64,000 nucleotides of DNA from Panorpa germanica (GCA_963678705.1 OY783213.1:14512451-14576450), one strand, 5' to 3'; positions 22,616-36,484 are shown, numbered from the stretch's first letter. Notes: a model not told the origin generated them from the letters alone. Translations and numbers: made by a program.

Positions 22616-23569
22616 TTTTTTTTTGTATTAACAGAGTAAACAGAATCGTCATTGGTGATAGGAGTAGGATTAGGATCAGAGACTGATCGATCTTAAATAA
22701 AAGAAATCTCAAACTCTTCATCACATATATCACAAACTCTTATTTAGATCGTAACAATTAATTGAACTGATCAAAAAAAATTAATTGTTTTTTCGCGCTA
22801 CATTTTTTTTTTTAACAAAACAAGTTCACAAATATGATTAATCAATGAATATGAAATTTTGATTATTTTATTTTATTAAAACACCTGTTATTTTCTATAA
22901 TATATCGTGTGATACGGCTATAGTCTTGCAATGAGTTCGCCTGATGCACAGACCATAGGCAACTATACTTACGCCAAGTTACAGCACTTGTGGAAAACCG
23001 AACATTCTCAACTGTTGTAAGGTTGGTTCTTCGTATATTGGATGTTGGGGTCATAGAATGAGGTGGTCTTAAACTTATCTGCTTATACGTGATGTAAACT
23101 AATTAAGCATATATTAATTAATAGGTTCAAGCTAGATACTTGCAAAGATGCTAAAATAATTTATATATTTGTGAAACTACAATTCTTGTATATAAATCAA
23201 ACTTATAAAAATCTGATTGAAATTAAAGTGAGAAACATTTAGAAAAAATCTGATAATGCAAATATGTTTAGGAAACTTTTTGAAAGGTTTTTAGATTATA
23301 TATTCGAGGAGTTAAACAAATTTTAATTCTGGAAAGTATTCAGATTCAGGATCTGTGGCCCTAATTAGCAATTTTCATTGAATTAAGGATATAACTTAAC
23401 CCGATTGTGGGAAGAAGAATACCAAAATAAATACAATACAAATTAATTTTGGGTCAAAATGACCTAGGGGCACAAAGTACACAGCTCATATAACAAATAC
23501 CACTAGACAAATCCGACCTTTGAACGTTTACATGCCAAAGAATGTCAAACCAATAAACTTATTAGAGTT
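22616..23569. other. Non-coding stretch
   Basis: No gene supported. Poly-T and poly-A runs at 22,615-22,625 and 22,805-22,815. A short palindrome-like GGGTCAAAATGACCTA lies near 23,451. Confidence 0.4.
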
Positions 23570-23790
23570 GTTATTATTATTACTTGAAAGATCATCTCGG
23601 TCGTCCGCTGTGATTTGTCGTGAAATCAGTCCGTAGCTAATAGACCAGCGTCGGACGGAGCCCACAAGCCTGTGGGCGGCTAGTCCCACTACCCAAAGGA
23701 CAACCAGGCCGCATCCCCATAACTCCGTTTCACAGAGGACTTATTCTGTGCCATAACATAGGGATAGATACAGGATCACAAAATACGAGA
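23570..23790 (-). mobile_element. Probable LINE or SINE 3' end with (TAA)n tail
   Basis: Read on the minus strand, a GC-rich segment (including CTGGTTGTCCTTTGGGTAGT and CCACAGGCTTGTGGGCTCCG) runs into AAGTAATAATAATAAC at about 23,585-23,570. This looks like a retrotransposon tail. No coding part is recognisable and no second copy is present in the window, so the class is inferred from the tail alone. Confidence 0.35.
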
Positions 23791-25539
23791 CATATTTTAT
23801 CCCCGTGGTCAGTAGTTATTGAAGGAAGTTGTATTGAAATAACTTAGCGTCATCCCACGGGAACATAGAGACTGAATCCTGGATACCGTAATGCACGAAA
23901 ATACTAGATACAGCCAGTCGCGTAATTATTGCACAACCAGTATTTTCATTGTTGAGGTAATCTTTTAAAATATTGTATAAATATTTTGTTGTAGAAGAAT
24001 TGTTTTCACTCAAATTTCTTTTAATCCCGTTATAATTATTACAGACAATTAGTATTCAAGTATGCTAATGCGAAAAGAGTAGATTTTTTTTTAAAGAGCA
24101 GTAAAATAGGTCGCAATCGTAAGTGGAGCTACGTTAAATAAACTAAATAAAAAAATAATAATTATAATTTAATGTGAATAGAATTTATGGAATGTTGTTT
24201 TCCAAAAAAATACAACTATTTATTTAAAGCGAGTGTACTTCTCCTTAAGGTAAATCTAACATAAACAAGACAAGAATCAAGTTAGATTTGGGGAGTCAAA
24301 CCCGGGTCCCAGGCCGGACTCTGAAGATAACTTTACTGTATATTAGTTGCAATAAATATGTGCCATGCGCTGTAGTGAACAAGGAGTAGGGGTTGGAAGC
24401 CACCTATTGATACGGGGATCTACTCCTTCCAACTCCCACCTGCCACAGACCCCCAGACCTTGTTGTCCATACTTTGTACTTATAGAGTATTGTAACGTCC
24501 ACCCCCTGCCGTCCGACGTCCTATCCTATCCGTTGGTGCTCGTCCGATCTTCCTGATATTATATTTATGGGTTTCGTTTAGATTAGACAACTTTATGGGT
24601 GACATTTTGTACACTATTTAATATAATCATAAAGTTGATACTGACCCGCCATTTTAGAAGAACGAAATTTGAGGAATTATGAGAGTTGCTTAAATATTAA
24701 AACCCTGTACCGGGATTCTCTAACTTTATTGGCAGTAGTTTACGAAATACGTATTATTGACAATCTCTATCTTTGGTATCGTGTATAGTATAAGTGAGAG
24801 AGAAAGAGAGATAGTGCAAGGTAATACTTAGTACTAAGGAGTAGATAACTTTTTGATGTGGAACCATTTAAATTAAATTCTTCTTCCAGTGTTAATTCCT
24901 TTTCATCGTCATCGACCAATAACAGTTTCTCCAAGTTGTCCGAGAAAAGTCTGCTTTTTGAAAAGTTTTGAAGGATCAAAATTGAGCTCTTTGAACGACT
25001 TACACCTATCATTATATATCATTCAGCATTTTCTTAATATTTTGCAGCAATTTACTCGCAATTTCACTTGTTGAATCCTCCATTCTTTTCTTCATATAAT
25101 TCAGTGCAATGTCGGCTGAATATAGTGTTGTGTCGTTGACTTAGGACTTTAACTGCCGATTTCGTAGGTTCAAATTCATTCATTATGTTCAAAATCACTT
25201 CATCACTTCAAAATCTATTAACTCCAACATTTGAGACAAAGAGCTCTAACGTCTTTTGCAGAATAAAATTAGTTTTTTGTGATCGAGCTCTGCCATAATT
25301 TTGTTCTGGAACCGGACCCGGATCCGTTGGGCTTACACACGTACAGAAATCCTAGTCAGTGCTTTACGCATTGTAAAGTTAATTATTTACTAAAATGTTA
25401 CAAAAATGTTAATATATATGTCGTTAGACTTTACATTCTTTCAATATTAAATCACGTAATTACATCTCATTGCCAACCTAAACTTAAAATTATTCTAACA
25501 TTTTTAATAATTCCAACAGCAATGTTTGATTTTTATACC
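23791..25539. other. Non-coding stretch with a tRNA-like B-box motif
   Basis: On the minus strand near 24,330-24,290, GGGACCCGGGTTTGACTCCC resembles a Pol III B box and may be an old SINE head. A GC-rich patch at 24,365-24,555 contains a near-inverted pair (AGGAGTAGGGGTTGGAA and TACTCCTTCCAACTCC). No gene supported. A (GA)n-rich stretch lies at 24,794-24,812. Confidence 0.35.
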
Positions 25540-25826
25540 CTTGTTCTTATATTTTCTTGCTCCCTACTTCTCATTGTTTCTCTCTTTTTACTCTTACTTT
25601 TTGGCTCTCTTCCTTTACTATTTTTTTCTTGGCTCTATCCCGGGCATCCACCTCTTGTCTTCCTTATCTTCTCTCCCCAAATCATCTATTTTCTGAATTG
25701 TAGTTTAACTGTTTCCACTTTACCTTTCCTTGTCTTTCCTCGTTCCTTCTCTTCGATTCCCTTCACAACCTCCTTTTAATAGCTGCACAATCTTCTTTTC
25801 ACTTTTTACTATGTCTATGACGGAAC
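25540..25826 (-). mobile_element. Family F LINE, 3' untranslated region
   Basis: Read on the minus strand, ATTGTGCAGCTATTAAAAGG matches the end of the family-F frame and the start of its tail at 46,640-46,620. Further on, GGAAACAGTTAAACT matches 6110-6124. The 166-codon plus-strand frame here is simply the antisense of this purine-rich tail and is not a gene. Confidence 0.55.
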
Positions 25827-26988
25827 CTTACTTATTTACTAATTAACAAATGATATTTATAGATGTTATTCATAAATAATATATCCATTGAATAATACTT
25901 CATTCATTTATATTAATAATAACTTTAACACTTATTGGCTCTTCTATGTACTCGTATTAGAGAATTGAAAATTACTAAACGAAAATATTTACATTCTAGA
26001 ATGAGTTTAAAAAGATTAACATAAATAGTAAATTAACTTAAACAAAACTTAACTTAAAATAGAAAATTTATAATAGTGATTGTACCATAAAATTTATAAG
26101 AGATTAGTAGATTAGCAAATGTCTGGAGCAGTGTGTGTGCCCTGCAAAAGCAACACACAATACGTTGGTGTATTATTAGTTGCAGTGTTACTATTGTTGA
26201 ACTAAATTCACAGAAGAAGTAAAATCTCACCTGCAATGCAGCAAAGGTAACTGCTTAACAGAGGGACTACTTTGTGACATTATAGAGAAGGTAAAGGATT
26301 AAACAGATTGTCTACACAACTTATGGTTAATGTCTACAAAGTGTTGAATAAACTTTAAGTTTTATGAGATGAAGAGCTTTGGAACACAGAACACTTGCAT
26401 ATAAAATGAAGGGATTGCGCGATTTCACGATGCCACGTTTACAAGGCGCGTCATGGTTAAAGATGCTTATGTCAAATTATGGAGGCAATACTTAACATAT
26501 CGTCTAAGCCAGGTGAATTGGGCGGACGTTTATTTACTTTGTGTTTATAGATAATACGCATTCAACATCAGTACTGCGCAGTGGGTAACTACGTTCAGGG
26601 GCGTCGAGAAAGATCTCCAATCCTAGGCGAAAAATTTCAGCTTCATTACAAATGTTTGATTGATGATACATATGCTATCTCTTGCTAGTTTATTTTGTAA
26701 TCTTATTCTAAATTACTTCTGGTATTTGTAGCATTGGTGTATATTTAACGTCCATTTTGTGCGCCACTTGTAATAGGTGCTGGTCTAATAATGGTAATAT
26801 GTAAACACATTCTCGTATACTATCTAGGCCAGATGGAACTTTCTTTGGTTTAGTTTTTAAAGTTCAAGCTAAGGCGCTTTAACTATCTAGGCCCGACTTG
26901 TACTAAGTAATTATAGAAATTGTGGCAGGGAGAAATCTTTATATTTTTAACCGCAAATCAGCGGTTTTTATCTTCTATAACGTTGTAA
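25827..26988. other. Non-coding stretch, possible hAT end
   Basis: No gene supported. CAGGGGCGTCGAGAAAG at 26,595 resembles a hAT terminus, but I found no matching partner. Confidence 0.35.
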
Positions 26989-27145
26989 TTAACCCTTAGC
27001 GATCAGCGCTTTTTTGTACTTGCGCCACCAACAACGCCGGTGTAGTTATATTAAAAACAAAAATGTCACCTCAGTCGAGTCATCGGAGTTACGGATTAAA
27101 CGATGACTGTCTTCGTAGCGAGGCCAACGGAACTGTAAGGGTTAA
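26989..27145. mobile_element. TTAA-flanked mini-element with CCCTTA termini (piggyBac-like)
   Basis: TTAA at 26,989-26,992 and 27,142-27,145 flank a 149-bp unit beginning CCCTTAGCGATCAGCG and ending AACTGTAAGGG. TTAA targets with CCC termini are typical of piggyBac-type non-autonomous elements. The inverted match is only 6 bp, so the family call is tentative. The unit is GC-richer than its flanks. Confidence 0.5.
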
Positions 27146-28734
27146 TATTCGAAAGTTTGAAATAACATTTGCTATAACTAGATCATGGAATCCAAAACGA
27201 ACCATATAAGAAAATCCGCAGGATTCCCATCCTCCCTAAGCAATTTAGATTGCGGTTCGTTTTGGATTTTCACTTAAATCAATATTTTGTCACATTTTGA
27301 TGTTGCTCTGGTCTCTAAGAACCAGTTGCAATGTGTTAAATAAATAAGAGTAGCACATTGTATTGCAATAGAAGGAGAAACATTCTTTGCACTAGTTTCC
27401 AATATGCTTTTATTAATGAGGCGCAAAAACGAGCACAGTAACTTTGATGTTGAGTCTCTGATTCAAGACAGAATTTCAGAACATTGAGGGTCGTTATTAA
27501 GTCTTCTTACCACCTTGATGCCGTTTGCCACGTCATCATTTCATCCCTAACCATCCTAGTCATCCTGACAGCGTTAAATCTCATGCCGTGCTTATAACTT
27601 GACTGCATTGTATATCAAGAGTACTGATATGAGTACATACGCACACAGCAAACATTTAATATACGTGTGACTCACACAACGAAAGCAACATGTGTGTGTG
27701 TGCGTTAGCCGCTATTAACACGTATTGTCACATAAACATTATCTGCATATGATACACCTGGCTTGTTTATGTTACGAGATCTGTATGTCCATGAACACAA
27801 ATACAAACAAACGTACAAATACAGTGACAGTAGATACACTATGTGATGGTCATTTGCTGTGTGCATATGTTGATATGTCAGTTCATCATTCCACACGCTT
27901 GTGGTGAGGTAGTGGTGTCAACTGGGCATTTAAATTCCACGAGAATTGTGCTGATACTGATTATTTCATGGGATTGCAGACCGCTTAAAAATGTATGCAA
28001 TCAAAAACGGTTTCCTCAAATTGCCTTTCAACTTATTAGTCTCGTTATGATCTTTTTTAAGTTACTAATATCTCCACGACAATATTAGATTGTCTAATTA
28101 TTTCTAGAAGCAAAGAATTTATTATAAAATATAATATTTATAACTTATACCACTCTAAGATCTAAAGGATTTATGAGAAATACAAGAAATAGAGTATCCT
28201 CACCCAAAGAAAAGAGAGTAATGTTGATTGGATAGAAAGTAAGTCAAAAATCCATTTTCCCCAGAGCACACACTGTTGAACTTTACCAATAGATGTCTAA
28301 ATAATTATTCAATTTGCTGTGTGGACTATTTCTCGTCAAAACGAGGACGTAATCAAAATTGATCGGTTAAAACACTTTTATTATAGTATAGAAAAAATAT
28401 AAATATATTCGAATAAATAATATCTTTGCGTTTTCATCAAATTATATAAGAAGTATTATGAATTCTGATTTGCAACTTTCAGCATTCTTTTATTGGGTAA
28501 AATGAATATTATTGTGAGATTAAACTTAAATATACACTTTCCTATAGCAAGATGCTATGGCCTATGATAAAGAACCTATTTAATACTTTAATTCTTCAAA
28601 ATTCTTTAAAAGAAGTTGTATGATTTTATTAATTCGAATAACAGTCATTTTACAATAATATTCGCTTCAGCTTATATGACGCTGGAAAATATAAATCGAA
28701 ATAAGGTTCTTAGACTGAGAATTATTATTAATTT
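27146..28734. other. Non-coding stretch
   Basis: No gene supported. (GT)n at about 27,691-27,702. Short open frames around 27,705-28,088 on both strands have no recognisable content. Confidence 0.4.
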
Positions 28735-28900
28735 TTGTTTTATTTTATTTATTTAACGTCGGTCTATTTGCGATGCTCCTATCACCTACGACCTTTTACT
28801 ATGTTGACAGTTTTTAAGGTCTCGTTGTCACATAGATCTGCACCGATGGCGGCTCCAGGCAGTCTCACGACCAGACCCTTCTACTAACTTGATAGTAACC
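28735..28900 (-). mobile_element. Probable LINE or SINE 3' end with TAAA-rich tail
   Basis: On the minus strand, GGAGCATCGCAAATAGACCG and ACGTTAAATAAATAAAATAA (about 28,780-28,738) form a GC-containing unique end followed by a TAAA-rich tail, as in LINE or SINE insertions. No coding part. Single copy in this window. Confidence 0.35.
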
Positions 28901-29734
28901 AAACCCAGAAATATATAATTCTGGTCCGGAGATGGAACGTGAAGACACAGCAGTCAGCGTATAACATCAATAATCTGATTGAAATTTAAAAAATATAATT
29001 AAAAAGAAATCTATCCACTTAGTTATTATGAATTCCAAACATACATTTCTCTGTAATTTGACTAGTTTTATAATGCAGGTGAACCCCACTATATCAGTTA
29101 ACTATACCTATCCATGTGTTGACTTTGGGTGCCGTATTTGCTGTATTTACCATCCACAGGGGTTGGCTGGATGATATTTCAACTGTCTACAGTCTGTGAG
29201 TATGTAGCATGAAGTATAGAGTGTAGAGTGAAGTGGAGGGTGGAGAAGGAAGGGAAGAGGGGATGTTGAAACAAGGCAATCATGTCAAACAGATTAACTG
29301 ACAATTATATCTGCGTGGTGTGTCCATTTGAACATTGTCAACGTCTACGATCCATCATAATGTACACACAATGACTCGGCTGGGGTAGCGGGTACAGGGG
29401 GGTGCGTGCTACGTCACATAACGATACTCTGTAGCTCGTAGCCCGGGAGGTAAACACTGCATGATGCATCAAGTGAATGGAACTAGAGTGGAGTATTGTT
29501 CATAGGTATAATAGTTAATACTAAATGCAACTATCAGTTGAACCCTATGCATAAGAGACAGGTGTATTACTATCAGTGCACTTCAGTCAAATTACTTTAT
29601 GGCACAGATTTAAAATAAAGAGATTAAATTAGTTTTATTGATAAAGTCAATATTTCCATTTTATCACGACCTTTTTGAAACTTCTGGACCCAATCAAATA
29701 TTTGTAATGAAGCTGAAGTTTTCCTCTAGGTTTC

Positions 29735-29830
29735 CCCTATGGCTGAGATGGTCATATCGGATAGTGTCATCATCATCATGATCTGCAGCCTTGTAGAGCC
29801 TTGGCTCCTCTTCCAATTGAAATATTCATC
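29735..29830 (-). mobile_element. Possible LINE 3' remnant with ATG repeat
   Basis: On the minus strand, GAGGAGCCAAGGCTCTACAA then GGCTGCAGATCATGATGATG resembles LINE tail sequence ending in a short trinucleotide run. The family is not identified. It directly precedes a family-E end. Confidence 0.3.
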
Positions 29831-29879
29831 TTTCTTAGAATTTCTTCTTTCTATGATGATTATTTTGATTGTTGGTATT

Positions 29880-29975
29880 TCCTTATTAAAAAATAATTGG
29901 ATATTAGACGTCTTGATAGTCATCTTTATCTGTATATATACTAGTACACTCTTATAGAAATTAAGTCAGGATTCA
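29880..29975 (+). mobile_element. Family E element, one end only
   Basis: TTAAAAAATAATTGGATATT, then TAGTACACTCTTATAGAAAT and TAAGTCAGGATTCACAAACCC match the end of family E at 49,050-49,150 in reverse. Confidence 0.5.
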
Positions 29976-30080
29976 CAAACCCTTATTAAGATTTTGCTAA
30001 AAAAATTTACTCTGATTAGAATTAAGCTATCAAATTAACAATGCTATAAATTTCTATTTTTATAAGTTCACGATCAGCTG

Positions 30081-30320
30081 CGGCCCTATTCCTGAGTCTT
30101 GCGAGCAATGGTCGTGATCGAACAGATATGATTTTTATGAGCGAAACATTTTACGAATCACTTTTGAAAGAGTATTGCTGAATTGTAATAATAATTAATA
30201 ATAAAATTCAGGAATAGTACAGGAATACTCTTTTAAAAGTGATTCGTAAAATGTTTCATTCATATAAATTAGATCTGTTCGGACATGATCTTTGCTCGTA
30301 AGACTCAGGAATACGGGCCC
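30081..30320. mobile_element. Family Q inverted-repeat element (240 bp)
   Basis: GGCCCTATTCCTGAGTCTTG at the left and, reversed from the right, GGGCCCGTATTCCTGAGTCT begin arms of about 100 bp. The arms share AACAGAT, CGAAACATTTTACGAATCAC and TTTGAAAGAGTATT. The spacer is about 45 bp. A half copy is near 31,017-31,180. Non-coding. The flanks GATCAG (left) and CTGATC (right) are themselves inverted, so the true boundary may extend outward. Confidence 0.7.
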
Positions 30321-33300
30321 TGATCCTCTTTAATAAAGTATCCTAACTGCGCCTCTGACAATTAAAATTGCATTTCTGTATCACATGAACTGCACTATGC
30401 GTCTACCATTAACAATATCCAGAGTAAAGTCACATTAGTATCTATATATACTTGTATCTCTAGAACAATAGTTAAACTTGAGTACAATTTACCGCGGGCT
30501 AATTTAATCACTTGCCGGGTAACGGGTAAGCGAATAACGGGTCCAAACAACTCGAGTAAATATATCGAATTATGCACACATCGAGAATTATAGATGAGGA
30601 ATTCAGTAGAGTCATCCATGTGCAGATTCGCGACTCCCAAGAAGCTCGTAAGAGACACCTAACCTAAAATATCACGCAAGGAGTACGAGTACCATGGAAA
30701 GGGAAGAAAGTCCAAATAGTTTAGAGGCAGATATGGGAACAGTAAAAGGGGTGATATAGGGGTGGTGTATGTAGCAGAACATTTATATTATTTATGACGT
30801 CATAGGTCGTGAGTCGCAGCAAACCAAGTTTTAGTTATAGAGCTAATAATTATAACTGTGAATCGTGAATGCACACTCGAGGCAAATGATATTATGTATG
30901 AGTGTTAGCCTGAAGATGTGAGAGATGAGGCACAAGAAGAGCTTCTAAGAAAAGAAATGAGTCAAAAGCAGAATGAAAATTTGTTGGATTTCAACATTTT
31001 ACACGATCAGACCACTTGCCGACCCCATATTCCTGAGTTTTGTGAGCAAAGATGTTAAAGGAACAGATGTGATTTATATGAATGAAATATTTTCCTCCGA
31101 ATCACCCATATCACCCGAATCAATCATAATAATACATAATTAATAAGAAACTTCAGAAGTACTCATTTGAAAATTGAATCTATAAAAGACGTCACAATAA
31201 TTTTATGGTTTCCCCGTCCCTATTGGCACAACTTGTCACACATTGCGAAACCCCCTTTTAGCCAAGTGACAAAAAAAACAATTTTTTTTAAAGTCTTATT
31301 TTGTTTTTTGGTCTCATTTTTATTTTTCTTTAGTAATCAAATTTTAGATTGGCTGTAACCGTACAAAACTTATAATTCTTCTTCAACATCTCCCCCCCCC
31401 CCCCTGTTTCGTCAGTCGTCATATGAAGTTACGTTAATTTAATATTCCCACTTCATTCAGTTCTATCGGAAATCAATTTATTTACGATAAATGAATAAAT
31501 ATAAGTTTCTATAACTGAGCTCTGAATACAAAGTCCAATGATATCCAAAACTAAATGGCGTCGCTGTAAATTTCGTAGAAACTTTATCGATATATGTACA
31601 TAGTCGAATTTGCACATTTGAAGTAATAATTTATATTACAAGAGTCAATAGATAACAGCGAGTCCTCGTAAGACTATAGGAGGTTGTTGCAAACCTCGAA
31701 AGCTAGCTCTGTGGTAGATGGCTAAAACTAAACGGAAGTGAACAAAGGAAACGCCGTCTTATTATTGTATTGAACTAGTTGAGAGTTTTGGCTTAAGAAT
31801 TGTACCATATAACTTAAGATTCAATGATCAGGATTCGAAAGCAACGATCTGCGAGGGGCATAGGGGAGGAGTGGGGTAACACTGAAGGAAGAGCTGCATA
31901 ACTACGAGTATAATATGAAGTATGTTAAGTCTGGAATTGTAATTAATTTGTTAAATGGTTTGAAATCTAAATAATATTCTAAGTTCAATATCTCACGGGG
32001 GAGGGGTGAGGCGTGAGACGTAAGACGCGGATTGTGATGTATGATAATTGATTGCAAATATCTTTAACTGGAAGTTTGCTTCATATTGAAAGTTTGAACA
32101 GTAACTGTGTGATGAAATATTGGTTCTAGTTTGTAAATGTAAATGTCTGGTAAATCATTAATTAAAGATTTTCTAATTACTTTATAAATTAATTGATATT
32201 TATTACATTATTTATTGCAAAACTCCAGCTTACCTTTGCAAAATCAACATTTAAACGGATAGATATGAATCTGGTATTCCTGGCACGTTGGACCATATTA
32301 GAATTATAATAATAATGTGTATATACCTACTTTAGAATAAAACAAAATATCACCACTTTTCACGGAAATATAGCGTTTTAAATTTAGTATTTATTGATTT
32401 AAAATGGCCACTCTTATTGAAAGACCCTGTATGGTACATTGTTAGGGATCTTTAATCGTCTAAATTTTACTGATCAAAACACCAATTCCTTCAATCCATT
32501 TACTTTAGTAATCAACACTACAAACACTAGCTTCCTGTTTCCTTCAAAGCCATCTTCAAGTGCACAGTATTATATGTTTTATATAAAGATTCAGTTCAAC
32601 TTTGGTCCATACAATGTTAATTGCTTTCACAAAAATAAAACGATAATAATCGAAACAATCAAAAATTAAAAATGGATTCTCAACAAGAGATTGTGTTCAC
32701 CATCTAACTGAGAATGTACCAAATGCACCGCTTCCAGTCAAACCATCTGGCAATACTTAGGTATCAGATACCTCTACAACTGTGGTAATACTACCCAATT
32801 TACAATTCATGACCATAGACAATATTTGTTATTGAATAAGTTGCAACCCTTTTTATGAAAGGTTAGCATAGGCTAAACAGGTAAAGAATACTTCAGATTA
32901 AGTTTAGAACTCAGTCAGTAAGGACTACTAAATTAAAAACTACTACTCTCTTTTGATCAGTTCACCAATCTGAAGACTAACGTACTTAGTTTCTTCACGG
33001 CACTGACAATTTATAAACAACCACGCTTGGAGTATATAAGCTAGTGGTCTATTTTCAAACAAATAAAACTTAGTTTAGATACAAGAGAATAATTGTATTT
33101 CCAATATTCAACTAATAAATATTCTGAACAATAATAATACCTACGTTAGTTAATAAAGTTAACTATATATACATAAATTTGTCTCTATCTTTATTTTCAC
33201 CGTTTGAGTTTTAATTTTTTATCTTACTCTAGGTTTAGCAAGATCGCGGGCTCGAGGTAGTTATGGCAAGAACGTTTGTAATATGCCATGGTGTATCTAT

Positions 33301-34185
33301 AATCATACGTAATGTTTTTGATTGAAATCTTTTTTGTAAGATCTCAAAGTTTAAGCTGATGTACCCCCAACTTGTATTGGTTCTCATTTTAATATATAAT
33401 CAATTAAACGAATCAGGTACAATTTAACGTCGATCCGAGACTCCAAACTCCACTGATTAATCGAGAATCGATCTCAAAAACATACAATGTTGGGGAAGAA
33501 ATCTTGTTCTCATGATAGTAGCGGTTCGAGGTGCAAGCGAGAAATCGGGCGCTACGATAAGGAACACTATAATTAAATTTTACTTCAGATCTACTACAAT
33601 ACTAATTTCTCTGGGACCAGCCCTGCCCTTTGCATATACAATTAAACACATATAGTCCAATGTACATTCATTATTTATATTTTATAAGTTGGTACTGGTA
33701 CTGACTCTGGTTCTCGTATCGTATTTTAACGATTTCACTATTGGTACGAGTATAGAAGTTAGAACAGAGCATTACAACAGTTGCAATATATCGTCACACA
33801 GACGCCATATTCTTCCAAAACACATATATTTAATCCATTAATCCCGCATCCATATAATAATGTTACGGGCTAAGTATAATTGTTCAAACATAACTCATTC
33901 GAACGAAGACAGCGAATGGCCATTACTGAGCAGTGTACATTCACCGACGCTAATTGAAATCATCTAAAAGTACTGAGACACTGGCGAAGAATAAACCGAG
34001 CCAGGACTTGCAAGTTGTATGGTCATGTGATGGTCCAGGTGGTGTCGGTAATGAAGAGTACATCTTGTACAATAAATCTACGTGATGTAAAGACGAACAT
34101 GGACGATTCTTTTATTATACCGGTTTAAAAAATGGGTCCTTGCCACTTACATCACACGTGGATGTTACCTTACATTCATGTAATT
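30321..34185. other. Long non-coding stretch with partial repeats
   Basis: Holds a diverged half of family Q (about 31,017-31,180, CCATATTCCTGAGTTTTGTG), a run of 13 C at 31,392-31,404, and the right half of a family-C copy (about 32,335-32,431, ending GGCCACTCTTATTGAAAGAC). No supported gene. The open frames at 30,395-30,658 and 32,439-32,669 have no recognisable content. Confidence 0.45.
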
Positions 34186-34420
34186 ATTTTTATTTATTAT
34201 TTATTTTAATGTTCTTCCATTGGGCACTACATTCTTCTGCCTTAACTCATTAAATTACATATAATTGTGCTTAATTCATTTTTTATCCTTATTATATCTA
34301 AACATTCTCACTCCTTTCAAAAGAAAAAAAAATTACTTTATAAAAATAAAAAAACAAAACTGTACTGCTTTGGTTCCTCTGCTTCTCTCCCTCCTGTTTC
34401 TACTCTGCCATTTATGTAAT
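34186..34420 (-). mobile_element. Family F LINE, 3' tail copy
   Basis: GGGCACTACATTCTTCTGCC and AACATTCTCACTCCTTTCAA match 46,371-46,470. The junction at about 34,186-34,215 is TTATTTATTATTTATTTTAA, a reverse-strand (TAAA/TAA) tail that marks the retrotransposon 3' end. Confidence 0.6.
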
Positions 34421-35772
34421 ATATCAGTTAACAAAACTTAGTAATATTTGATCTTATTTTATAGTTATTCAAATGCTCTTTAATCCTTAAAAAGAATTAG
34501 GAAAAGGGTAGATTTAAATTTCAAGAAGCAGTCAAATAGGTCACAAAACGTTGTATATTAGGTAAAGTCGTCTCTGGAGCCGGTAAATTTGATTTTGTTA
34601 GAAATACGCGCAACTGTGTTTAGTGGGTTATGTAAGATTAAAAAAATCGTAATAAATATTGTGAATTGAAATTGAAAATATAATCTGGATTGAATGAGAT
34701 TTATTTTTAGAAGAGAATACATAAGTTTATAAATAAAAAATTCGAGAAACAAATTCGCAGCATTCTAGTATCCATTTAACTAACACTTTTTTATATCCTC
34801 GTATATATTAAAGGATATTATAATAACAAAGATGTTAACGTCTTATTTATCTCGGTCACTGTACGAAACTTTTCTCGGATTTCATAATTAGCAGCAATTA
34901 CCAAAACTACACCCCAAAACCAAACACCAAATCTTAATTTAGTTTTATTATTCGTTTAAAGTGACTGTCCATCGTGCATAGCCCTCTGGAGGATAAACTC
35001 CAGAAGCTGCTGGGTGGTACCAGTTGTCCCACCGTTTCTCTTTCTCTGACAATGAAAGAGGTGAAGGGGATGAAACGCAGAAAGGGGTTGGGGAAGGTCT
35101 ACGACTGGGGATATATTCATATAATAACCACCAGGAATTATAAGTAATATATGGGGCTAATTCTCAACGCAAAGCGGCAGAAATTTAGCTATAAACAATC
35201 GTTTAAAACGGAGCAAGTACCCCTTGGAAGGGGTAAGGGATGAAGGGAGAAATGAGGGAGAGGGGGTTATATTACAGGGTGTTGTATATTATGAGTAACA
35301 CACAAAATTATTAGCCTAATTTATTAAGTATAGTTATAAATTTAATGGTATTAGAATTAGATGAGATCCACAGGGTGTGAATGGGCAGCGGAGCGAGTGC
35401 GGCGTTTATCTTTATTTCTGTGGGAGTAGACTGTAGACTGTAGATGTACACTGCAGGTAGATACATTATGTTTCGTGGTTGTAAAGTAACGGAAAATGTG
35501 TCTTAATTTATAGCTGTCTCTCTGGACTCAGTATTAAAATTATTTATTATTTACATTATTATCTGTGAGCGCTTTGCACTCTCTCTCTCTCTTTCTATCT
35601 GAGCTTGAGACTGAAACTTTGTCTGTATGTGTTACGTTTTATAATGTTGCGAATATTGCATTTTAGCAAGTTTATTATTTTGACATAATTACTATTTATT
35701 TGTAACTAGATTATAAGTTTATACTCGCACAAATATAAATAAAACGTTATATGAATTAATATAAAGCTACTA
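34421..35772. other. Non-coding stretch
   Basis: No gene supported. G-rich blocks at 35,050-35,105 and 35,222-35,280. (CT)n at about 35,579-35,593. Confidence 0.4.
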
Positions 35773-36182
35773 CCCAGTAAACAATTTGATGAAGTGCCCT
35801 ATTTGGTGAATCACCAAAACAATGTAAAAAACTAATATAACGAGTATTGTTGAAGATGAATAATATTCATTAAAAAAATCACGATCCGTACTAAAGATTA
35901 CATCTATTTATTTCTTCATTTAAATATTTATATTTTGCAGACTCTAAAAAATAGAATTCCATTAAGTTTTATACCCCTGCTAGTGTCAAGTTTATAACTC
36001 CGGTCATAAATCATAAACCGACTCCGCTTTTAATTCAGCAGTGAACCGTCGTTGCGATGTCTGTAGGTCATAAAAAGGGCCTTTCCTATGAACGACTGAA
36101 TAGAAAACGAACACGTTCCAGACAAAAAATTCATGATATGTAATAGAAATTAAGTAGAATTTACTCCAAAATGTTTACTGGG
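35773..36182 (+). mobile_element. Family M mini-transposon, long copy (410 bp)
   Basis: CCCAGTAAACAATTTGATGA at the left and, reversed, CCCAGTAAACATTTTGGAGT at the right. TA stands immediately outside both ends. The interior differs from the 252-bp copy at 18,352, so family M contains at least two internal sequence types. Confidence 0.65.
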
Positions 36183-36484
36183 TAAACGATTATTATTAAA
36201 TATATCTACTACATCATTATTACATAAATACTATATTTGTGTTGAGAGAGAAGTTTGAATTATGCAAGTTCTAAATTCATTTAAATTCAAATTTCTTGCT
36301 CATGTGACAAACATTTGGAGTCCGTACACAAGGACAAATATTACTGGTAAAATAGAATAGATCACAGCATCCGAATATTTGCTTCAGTCATGTTCGAGGT
36401 ACCGCACACACATGCGTTGACGACTATGACATTAAAACATAACCTACAATGCTTACTATGAACGTATCTTAATATTTATTACTC

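Noticed and set aside
25279-25779. 166-codon plus-strand open frame, the longest in the window
   Set aside because: It is the antisense of a purine-rich family-F LINE 3' tail. The Leu/Phe/Ser-rich, membrane-like translation is a by-product of pyrimidine-rich sequence.
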